From Diadema setosum (lineage: Eukaryota; Echinodermata; Echinoidea; Diadematoida; Diadematidae), in assembly GCA_033980235.1 (NCBI GenBank), contig CM067067.1, positions 17,044,739 through 17,108,738 of the forward strand: a stretch of DNA of 64,000 nt, written 5' to 3'. The notes beneath the pieces are model-generated. The model was given only the letters and a program-made list of their open reading frames with translations. It had not been told where the DNA came from and ran no database searches. Of this stretch, positions 55,386 through 64,000 are shown one piece after another (position 1 is the first letter of the stretch; every line of letters begins with the position of its first letter). The position numbers were made by a program, and so were the translations under genes.

Positions 55386-57928
55386 ATGATGTCAACCGCG
55401 ACCGGTAACCATGGCAATCGTCTGTCGCACCTCCTACTCCACAATCTCACCGAGTATCTCTATCCCGCGGACTACCATCCCCTTGGTTTGAGACTGGGCA
55501 TAGAAGAGGTCAGATTACAAAACATTGAACGCGCTCGCGATGGCGTTTTCCCAGAATGCCACTACCACATGCTTGTTGATTGGATGAAACAGGGGGGCTG
55601 CAGCGTCACGTCAAAGCATCTCGTCCAATCGTTGCTGGAGATCGGCAACAAGGCAGCGGCTGATTGGTTACGGACAGGTGAATTTCGAGTCTGTGTCAAA
55701 TTCGATATGACAGCGTATTACACCTGCCTATCAGAGGCACCTTCCAGAGGCAATTTTCATAGGCACTGCATATTATTTTTTAATAAACCCTGTGACTATT
55801 TCTCCTTTCAAATTTTGATATAGCCGAGGTGATTTTGTTACCAATATTAATCGCAATTAGATAGAATATCTGCAATATCTTGTACACCAGGGCCCTGTTT
55901 CATGAAGAGTTAAAATCAATGACATAGCTGATTTCAACTGTTAGTTTATGGCAGCCTGTGTGGTAAGGAAATTTAAAATCGATTTTATCTTTTGGTAGAA
56001 CGGGGCCCAGGTACTACTTAACATCCCATTTTATCATCTCTCTTCCCCCTCAGAAACGGGTTCTAGAGTATCAACATCGGGCGAGCTTGATTGTGAGTAC
56101 ACGTAGCCAGTGATTCTTGAAAACACGTGAAAGTTTCATGTTACACATGAATCTAATTCCTACATCACCTGTTGAGGTATATCATGTGAACATTCAGTAT
56201 TTATGTTTATTTTTCGCTATACACTAGATACATCAACAGAAATATCCACGTAACTGCAGACATTAATCATACATAGGCCTACTAGCAGGAGTTTCCAACT
56301 CATGTCCAAATCGGTTACTTATTTAACAGAAAGTGTTGAAAATGGGTAAAGTTCAATTCAGCTCATATACAGAAATGTATAATTGCTATCATGGCTATAG
56401 AGTAGTAGCATAGAGCAAGCAAGTACCTCGTAGCTTAAAGTATCTGCCCTGTTAATGCTTGCGTCTGCTTTTATAGATGGGTTCGCCGAAGAAAGATGAA
56501 GTGAAAATGTGGCTTGTTCTAAAGGCACTTCTTTGATGTCTGTCATACGATATTTTGGGCAACGTCATTTTATAAATCAATGATATTGTTCGTGGAACCT
56601 TGAGCTAGCTATGAATACAACGTATCTATTTCACGGAGTTTGAACATTGTCATCGCCATATACTGATCATACAGCGAGTCGGATCTCAAAGATGACAGAA
56701 CCTGCCAGGTTTTACCGTTTATAGATGCTAGTGTTTTAAACATTTTATTACGATTAAACTGAATTGTCGCTTACTATAAGCACTTTATCGTTTCGGCTGT
56801 AACACTTATCGTAGATGTAAGCTTCAGAATGGAAATGGTTATGCTGATTTCTGCAGTTAGCAAGGTTCAAATCTACAAAATATACTGGTCAATTTAGTGC
56901 CGCCTGAGGAAACCAGCGTGTGGTGATGCAATCAAACAATGATACCCAAGATGGAAGACAGCTACACGTATGTGTATGGGTTTAATAATAACTTACTAAT
57001 CTCTTTTACATTTTACATTGTACATTCACAGGAAAATCGAAGTTTTCTCTTTCCAGTCGATATCGGCCTCATAAATTACACTTCAACTTGCCGTTATTCT
57101 ATATTTCTACATGTTGTGTTTTAACGATTTTGTCGGTTGTTCTTGCTATTGCCGCAGTTTTTGACGTTGACCTCCCCATTATTTTTGAAAGTGCGATTGT
57201 TTCATTCACCCCTCTTTTTCTGTCTGTTCACACACCCACAATATACTGCCAATCCATCTCAACCCCAATGGTCAGTGGACTTCGTTCTCACCCAGGGCAA
57301 TGTCCCGTCCCTCCCTGGCTGCCTCACGGAGCGACCCAGCGAGCTCACCGAGCTCCGGAAGAAGCTTCGATCGCTCTCCTCCTCCTCCTCCTCCTCGTCA
57401 TCGTCCAGGGTCTCGTCGACGTTGTCGCCCCCCTCCTCCAATACCAAAGAGACTCGATGGCTTGTGGTCCGAGGTATGAGTGGCATGGGCAAGTCTGTAC
57501 TCGTCAACCAGGCCGTGAGAGACGAGGAGTTGATGCAAGGCAGGTGACTTTTCTCAATCCCTGTCGTCATTGCCATCCGCGACGACGGGAGAGCATGCGT
57601 TAACGAATATCGTGTGCGAATACCTGTATTATATATCTTGGAGAGGCAACGAATATATCATTTGATGTGGATATGGGATAAACGTCATAATATTGATACG
57701 TATTTCCTTCTTCATTGTTGCATTGCATTTTTTTTTTCGATGATCGAATTATATAAAAAAATAACAACTTGTCTCCAGTTCAGACATGCCCATGAACGCA
57801 AAATGAAGCAAAATGGCAGCACTTTTTCTTATTTTGTTTTCTCTCTTTTGGTGGAAATGTTACAAACTGTTAGCTGATTTGACTGACTTCCTCAATTTTT
57901 TGAGCATTGGATTCGAAGCTTTGCGTGT

Positions 57929-57980
<52 letters not shown>

Positions 57981-60900
57981 ACGGGCAAAGCACGTGTTCC
58001 AGTAAAAAGTATATAAATATACTGAACAGTGGATTAGAACCTTTGCGTGTGAGATCGGTATAGTTTATTGTTTTCTCTCTTTTACTGGAAATGTCTGATC
58101 TGGCCAACTCCCCCAATTTTTAGAGCGCTGGATTCGAAGTTTTGCGTGTGGGATTGGTATAGTTTTGTTTTTGTTTTTTGTGGGTTTTTTGTACGTGCAA
58201 AACACTTTTTGAGTAAAAGGTGTATCAATAATCAATTGTTAATTTATATAGTTTTTTAGTATTTGATTGGAAATTTGGTACATGTTATCGTTATAGTCGG
58301 TTGGTGTACATTTGTGTAGGCCCTATATACATATATATTTAATGTACGTGCATATACAACTGTAAGTATATTTGCATTTTTTCATATTCTAAATCAGTTG
58401 ATTTCATTTTCATTTGTAATTACTTATGTGTAATTAGTCTTTGATATAATATTGTATTTTGAATGAGGCCCACTTTTTTTGTTGTCTGTTTAATGTGAAT
58501 AATTATTGTGTTGTATTATGTTGTTTCGTTTGTACATTTACATTAAGGACACGCAATTCAGCCTCTGGGCTGCTGTCTACTTTCCTTTTGATGAAATAAA
58601 CCAATATCTATCTATCTATCTATGAAAAAGTAAAGTGATCATTCGAGACACACCATCAAGTACTCAGTCATGGTGTAAAAATGTAAAACGATATGCCTTC
58701 AGTCAAATCTTTGTGAAACACCAAATGTCGGAATAGATCAATCTTGTCAGGCGTGCATTTATTCCACCCTCGACTATTATGCTGCTGTTGTTTACAAGAA
58801 TTGTTACATGAAACAAATAATACAATGCATCTGTCTGCCAAGTTTACCATATCGCGTTCTTTCTACCACTACCCCTACCCCCCCCCCCCCCAGAATGTTA
58901 CCCCGATGGGGTGTTCTGGATGGCTGTGGGTGCCGCGGTCAAGCAGAAGGCTGAGATTACGGAGAGAATTGAGACCCTCTGCCGGAGTTTGGACGACAGT
59001 CTGCTCATGAGACCCTCCCCTCCAAAGACACTAGAGCAGTGGAAAAACTACCTCAAGAAACTGATTATCGAACAAAGATCCAGGTAAATAATTAAAAGTG
59101 AATGCTTTTAAGTGGGACTTTGAGGTTTGGAACTCTATGACCACAGAACACACATGTCATGTATGAATATATACATCACAAAATAACTGTGTATGTAGAT
59201 TTAGAACATATCAATGAAGGAGAAAGTTTTTGGGTTTTTGGTGTTTGATTTTTTTGTGCTTCCTCTATGAATATCTCAAAAGTCGGTTCAGATTTGACGA
59301 TGCAAAATCTCAATGGAAATCTATGAATCAAAAACTAAGATTAAGATATTGACAGTAACATTTCCTTTGAGAAGAATAGGGTCAACGGATTACTCTGTTT
59401 TGTGCGTTATCGGACTGAACCCGTAGAAATACATATTCGCTTTAATAACAATATTTAATAACAATATAACAATAACAATATAATGCATTTATATGACTGT
59501 CTAGACAACTATTCCGAGGAGAATTGGGAAGAAGGAGAAAAACAACAGAAACAAAACAAATTTTAAAGATATGCTTTAATTTCTCGGTATAGATACAAAG
59601 ACTCTTTAATAAAGAGGAAATCCACCCCAAAATAGATAAACTTCAAAAGAAAGTGAAAAATATTCCCTACAGAACGATACAAGAATCACTAAAATCGGAT
59701 ATGAAATATGGAACATTATTATGACATTTTGAAATCCAACCTTTTTTTTTTCAAAACATTTCTTGACCAGTCCTTATGAATATTGGTATCAGCAAGTTGA
59801 CGAAGTCGTGCTCTCACAATTTCTTATTCATTTCATTATACAGAAATGACAAAAATCTCATATTTCAGCTCTAATGGAATATAAAACTTGTCTTAAAACC
59901 ACCAAAAAAAATGTTAACTCTCATGACATACCTTGGCAGGGGAACATGCTTTTAATTGAATGAGCTAAAAATAGCAATTTTCCGAATTTCATAATAACAT
60001 ATACATATAATGTAAAATTGTGAGGGTGTGACGTCATGAATTCGCTCATTTGAATATTCATGAGGACTCGTATAAGGACTGGTACATGTATATGATAAGA
60101 GACTGACACTTTCTTCATGTTGTTGTTTTGATCAGAACTGTCTTGATTCTGGATGATGTGTGGGAGCCAGCTGTCCTCCAAGCATTTGACGTACGGTGTA
60201 CGGTTGTCATAACAACACAGGACGCGGGCGTCCATTCGTGCGTGACTGGTAGGCCAAATTATTATCCCCAACATCCATGCTCTATTGCCCTTTTGAAATG
60301 TGAATAGAATTCTTAACACTCTGTTCATTGCGACTGAAAAAATATATATATGTTTCAACTCTTATATGTAAAGGTAGTATAACACGAAGATTGAATAAAA
60401 AAAAATAATCCTTGATATACAATGTTACTGCACTTCCTGTACTGATCATTGCAATTCAGCGTTCAAATCATAGGCATTGCATGTTTGCTCCGATTTGATA
60501 TCTGTCGCGCCATGGTGATAACAAGAATCAGTTACGCAATTTCGTAAACAAACAAACAAACAAACAAAAGCACACACACACACAATCAGAGTCAATAGGC
60601 ATGTGACCTTTAGTTTCATTGTCATTGTGGTGGGTGAATACAGCTTTGCTGTAATTAGGTCGCATTATTTTTCTACGATAAGATTATACTATTTCATCAT
60701 TTTATTTGCAGGCCCCAAAGAGGAGCTGGTGCTCTCCGAAGGTTTCACGGAGGAACAGTCGCTTCGAGCTCTATCTCGCCTGTCCGAGACTCCACAGGAC
60801 GATCTCCCCCCGGAGGCGACCCGCATCCACCATCTCAGCAGCGGCTGCCCTCTCGTCGTTTCGCTGATCGGCGGGCTCCTGAGGGACTTCGGCCAGCGGT

Positions 60901-63900
60901 GGGAGTACTACGTCCGCCAACTCAAGGAGGGAAACCTGAAAAACCTTTCAAACGTCCGGGATGCCATCCACCTCAGCGTCCAGGAGCTACCCGTGTCTGC
61001 ATCGCGGGATGCACTCCTCAGCACGTTCTCCTGCTTCGTCGTCTTTGATCAAGGCGCGGTGCTGTCCTCCAAGGTAAATATCTGTATTCTCATGGTCGCA
61101 CATCCCGGTGTTAAGCTGCGGCTGGAGTGAAAGACAAACCCAAGATCGGCATAATTTCGAGACGAAATTACGTACTTTTCTTCCATATCATTGCCCTTGA
61201 AATTCCGATATGGTTCATCTTTACATTTCTGATAGCCATAAGATGTGTTATTGATAAAGATCGAGGATTCTATATAAACGCCGACGCGTCGCGTCGTCTG
61301 TATCACCATGTAGATTCGCACACTGTATATGATTGTGCATGCACAACATTCACATCAATTCACACTCCAGCTCCGCAAATGAAATGTTCAGACGAGCAGT
61401 TTGTTTTCACTCCAGCAATACCGGAAGTGACGTATACCCGACCATGAGAATAGAAACTAAAAATAATAAAGCGTTCCATATAGAGCAGGTAAAAATTGAC
61501 TCCCTGTAAAACTCGCAGTAGAGATTTTTTTTTTTTTTTTTTCAGAATATATCATCTTCTCTCTTCTGACTGTATTCAGACTGTATTCTAGCGTTTTGAA
61601 CACCATCTCTCGTAACGCAGAGCAACACTCAGATAATGTCTTTTCCCCCAATAAACTTTCCTCATGTTTTTTTTGTTTGTTTTTTTGTTTGTTTGTTTTT
61701 TTGTTTTTTTTTTATAAGAGAAGTGGTTTTGATGTCAGCATGAAACAATGACCTTCTGTCTAATGCAGCCCTTTTTCTCTTTTTCATTCATTCATTCTTT
61801 CTTTCTTTTTTTTCTTTTTGTTGTTTGATTAACACAAATGTCAGATCCTGGGTATGCTGGAGGGCTGTTGTCGAGAGGAAATCGAAGACAGAATGCGAGT
61901 ACTGACGCAGCGCCATCTAGCAATATTAGGTTGCCAGTCCGAGGACAGGTGTCAGACTTACCGACTTCATGACCTTGTCTACAATTATCTTGTGTCGGAG
62001 AAGAAAGACGTGACAAAGGTTTGGGTCTTCGTGTTTTGTTTTGTTTTTCTCTGTGAGTTATATCAAGATTTTGGTTTGTTTTTTTTTTGATTTTGAGAAA
62101 AGAAAAGCAGACAATTTTCTTTTTCTTTTCTTTTCCAAATGTACACGATAAGTAATAATTATCAAAGGTAACAAAGAGCTCATAGACGCTTTTCAACTCC
62201 TATAACGAGAAGGTAATCACAAAGGTCGAGGGAAAGAACACCAACTAGTTTCCCGTTTATTGGTTATTTGTCAATGTAAGTCCTCTGTGCCTATAATACT
62301 GATATTATACTGTGATGATAAAAAACGTCAGTTTCAGTAGACACCATTGTTCATTGTCATTATGCTTCTTTAACACAGAGACGTCGTTTCAAATGACGAC
62401 TAACATCTAGCGTTTAAACGGTGGACGAACGGGTCATCATTTTTAAATGTTAAAACTTTCCACTCGTCGTGACTTGTTTAATCAATGGATGAATTGAACG
62501 CAGATATTTGAGCTCAGAAACCCAAGCGTTTCTCTTTGCCCTGCGCTAAGGTCAGTGATTAGTTCTGTTGAGCAACATTTTTTATATAAACTTGAAAAAG
62601 TTCTTATACTTACACCTTTCGCCTTTTCCTGTGCTCGTGTTGAAGAAAATCTCTCCTAACAGTACGCTCATTTTCTGTCCAATGTAGTGTATGTCATTAC
62701 AGTATTCAAAAGAAAGCAAAAAAAAAAAAATCTAATTTAATTTGCCCCCCCCCCCCCCCCCCCCCGCGCACACACACAGAGTGCCCGGATGTGCAACGAG
62801 TTCAGAGCGTTGATGGCGTTTAACCGATTCAAGTCATGCCGGAGTGATATGATTCAGACCAGTCTCTGCCTACCAAAGTCTTCGCCAGTGTTCCAGAAAG
62901 CTGTGACGTCAGCGCAGTCTTCACAAGAGTGCTTCTTCGTCATCGACATGTAAGTTGAAATGCAGACTCGCATGGAACACAAGTTCAGTTTCTGTAAAAT
63001 AGTCCCTTCCCATTTGAGGGAAAGCGTGCACAGCTCAGACTGTCAGACTGGGTAGATTTTGTAAATGAGCTCAAACGCTGCACCAACCGCAAACTGTATC
63101 ACATTTTTCCAGGCTTACTCCAGTTTAATTGGCGCAGTCATGTGATACTACGGGTATGTAAGTCCTCTAATGACCATTAATTATAAAATTGTGTGAGATA
63201 TGATAGTAAAACTATCATGAGCGAAGAATAGTCGTAAATCCGTAATGCACACTGGGAAGTTTCCAGACGTACAGAAACAGGTAAGACAATACGAACGATC
63301 AATGCTGAGATGCGCTGTCTGAAAAGATAACGCGACGCTGGATTTTAACTTTTCTCGGACGCTCATGACAGTGGACGCATTGAACAATCCAGGTATACCT
63401 TTGGTGTAATTCTGCAACGCAAGTTTAAAGGATATATACGTGAGGTACAAGGACCATCAAAAGAATCGTAATAAAAACATCATAAGGATTCTCATATATC
63501 ACCCTCTTATCCACGAGCTTCATGTTGGAACCCCCTTCTCTTATTGCATTAACGTATTGTATCATCAGTTGTATTGTATCATCCGTTCTGTATGGTAATT
63601 CATAACACGTGTGATTAAATTATGTCACAGATGTATGTGTAATGAACATTTTTAAAATTGTAGAAACTAGCTGTAATTACGTTTGATTAATTCAATTCAA
63701 TTCAATTCAATTCATTTATTTTTCATTCTTCTTTTTTTCATCAAAACATAACGCGATTATTGATAAAAAGAATTGTAAATGATACCATACATAGAAAATA
63801 TAAATCAAATCAAATCAAATATCAACGCTAATGATGCAGATGTGTTGCCTAAGCAGCTGTTCTTACGTTCCTTTATTCCTACGTCCAAATCAAATTCTAC

Positions 63901-64000
63901 TTTCCCATCCCAGCGCTGATAGGCGCCCAACTGTATTCAGCGTAACGCACAGGCCTTCTGGCAAGTATGCCACATGTGCCAAGCTTCTCCCAAACGGGCG
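55386..64000 (+). CDS. Apaf-1-like NB-ARC protein with N-terminal death domain (3' end beyond window)
   Basis: Probable apoptosome-type signalling ATPase. Exons: 55386-55677, 56054-56092, 57276-57539, 58894-59083, 60136-60248, 60712-61073, 61845-62018, 62780-62949, 63914-64000 (continues). Phases fit throughout; intron 3 needs a GC donor. The 563 residues seen start MMSTATGN. Residues about 15-96 form a death domain (LGLRLGIEEVRLQNIE...HMLVDWMKQGG...LVQSLLEIG), where Apaf-1 has a CARD. NB-ARC follows: GNVPSLP lead, a poly-Ser linker (about 144-154), Walker A GMSGMGKS (177-184), Walker B LILDDVW (265-271), TTQD (288-291; Apaf-1-type proteins have TTRD), GCPLVVSLIGGLLRDF (344-359) and LHD (461-463). 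Residues 479-563 resemble the short helical stretch before the Apaf-1 propeller. WD40 repeats are expected downstream but not seen. Not a NACHT/NLR: the motif set is Apaf-1-like. Confidence 0.9.
55678..57275. other. Introns 1-2 of the death-domain NB-ARC gene
   Basis: Non-coding except exon 2 (56054-56092), a 39-bp exon that links the death domain to the NB-ARC lead and is flanked by CCCTCAG and TGTGAG. No repeat family recognised. Confidence 0.7.
57540..57541 (+). other. GC splice donor (GC-AG intron) after the P-loop exon
   Basis: Using the donor CAAG|GCAGGT keeps the frame into the next exon and gives LMQ-E-CYPDGVFW, which aligns with the spacing in Apaf-1. The GT four bases downstream would shift the frame of the next exon, whose only useful frame is clear. 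AAG|GC is the usual context of GC-AG introns. Confidence 0.65.
57836..58166. repeat. Three imperfect direct repeats around a TA microsatellite
   Basis: Units at 57836-57933 and 58070-58153 share TTTTCTCTCTTTT.(G/C)TGGAAATGT and TGGATTCGAAG.TTTGCGTG. A partial unit (58027-58067) repeats GGATTAGAACCTTTGCGTGT. A TA run (57932-57977) follows the first unit. Within intron 3 of the NB-ARC gene. Confidence 0.75.
58480..58625 (+). repeat. Retroposon 3' end with TATC tail
   Basis: ACACGCAATTCAGCCTCTGG...GAAATAAACCAATATC followed by TATC repeats. The AATAAA signal plus a tandem-repeat tail is the usual 3' end of CR1/Jockey-group LINEs or their SINE partners. No coding part remains. Confidence 0.5.
58875..58893 (+). 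promoter_or_regulatory. All-C polypyrimidine tract at acceptor of exon 4
   Basis: About 16 C followed directly by AG form the splice acceptor of exon 4 of the death-domain NB-ARC gene. Exon 8 has a similar layout (C run 62746-62765, CA repeat, AG at 62778-62779). Confidence 0.7.
59766..60083. mobile_element. Palindromic MITE in intron 4 of the NB-ARC gene
   Basis: ACCAGTCCTTATGAATATTG on the left matches, inverted, CGTATAAGGACTGGT and AATATTCATGAGGACT on the right. CTCACAATTT and AAATTGTGAGGG pair further in. Its GAATATTCAT and TGACGTCAT words resemble those of the element at 43311-43937, suggesting one family. Confidence 0.55.
61074..62779. other. Introns 6-7 of the NB-ARC gene
   Basis: Non-coding except exon 7 (61845-62018). 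Holds T-rich low-complexity runs (61525-61545, 61667-61712) and the C run before exon 8. The Apaf-1 helical domain is longer than what exons 7-8 encode, but no extra exon could be recognised here. Confidence 0.6.
63690..63825 (-). repeat. Retroposon 3'-end fragment in intron 8
   Basis: Begins with TTCAA pentamers and TTTATTTTTCATTCTTCTTT, the same minus-strand 3'-end layout as at 35240 and 22806, and ends at AAATC pentamers (63801-63820). Confidence 0.5.

Noticed and set aside
57542..57545. GT donor after GGCAG for the P-loop exon
   Set aside because: It gives the wrong phase for exon 4; the GC donor at 57540 fits both phase and family alignment.
57088..57603. 171-aa plus frame over the P-loop exon
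   Set aside because: Alternate frame of the real exon; the frame with GMSGMGKS is the coding one.

Overview
The window reads as nuclear DNA of a marine invertebrate deuterostome, most likely an echinoderm such as a sea urchin. The evidence is AT-rich DNA, short GC-rich exons with GT-AG introns of hundreds to thousands of bases, abundant microsatellites, very many small inverted-repeat (MITE-like) transposons, LINE debris, and conserved metazoan genes. The organism call is inference; no species marker is visible.

Four protein-coding genes are supported by spliced reading frames whose phases fit across every junction. (1) Minus strand, 21029 to 3397: a complete RAB11 orthologue, 5 coding exons, 217 aa. 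(2) Plus strand, 30588 to 36332: a complete but divergent Rab GTPase of the Rab5/21/22/31 group, 6 coding exons, 235 aa. The two Rab genes are divergently arranged about 9.6 kb apart. (3) Plus strand, 45028 to 47534: a two-exon type II membrane carbohydrate sulfotransferase (CHST1/3/7-type), 456 aa. (4) Plus strand, 55386 to the window end: nine exons of an Apaf-1-like NB-ARC gene whose N-terminus is a death domain instead of the CARD of classical Apaf-1; its C-terminal part lies beyond the window.

The rest is introns and intergenic DNA full of repeats. Region by region: 1-3396 probable RAB11 3' UTR; 3540-20989 RAB11 introns with a tandem-repeat block (about 5.5-6.9 kb), tRNA-derived repeats, a GC-rich foldback (7.9-8.4 kb), a nested TTA-flanked element (8.8-9.9 kb), a pogo/Tigger-like MITE (12.5 kb), a 1-kb inverted-repeat element (15.1-16.2 kb) and a TTAA MITE (17.2-17.8 kb); 21-30.6 kb intergenic with three MITEs; 36.3-45 kb intergenic with a near-perfect 30-bp-stem hairpin (42.9 kb), palindromic elements and large microsatellites; 47.5-55.4 kb intergenic with a decayed CR1/L2-like LINE into which an L1/Tx1-like LINE end has inserted.

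The genes are not an operon and need not act together. RAB11 (recycling endosome) and the Rab5-group protein (early endosome) are both membrane-traffic switches, the sulfotransferase acts in the Golgi, and the death-domain NB-ARC protein is expected to act in apoptosis or immune signalling. The most interesting gene is the death-domain NB-ARC gene, which also has a GC-AG intron at its P-loop exon and a glutamine in place of the usual sensor arginine.
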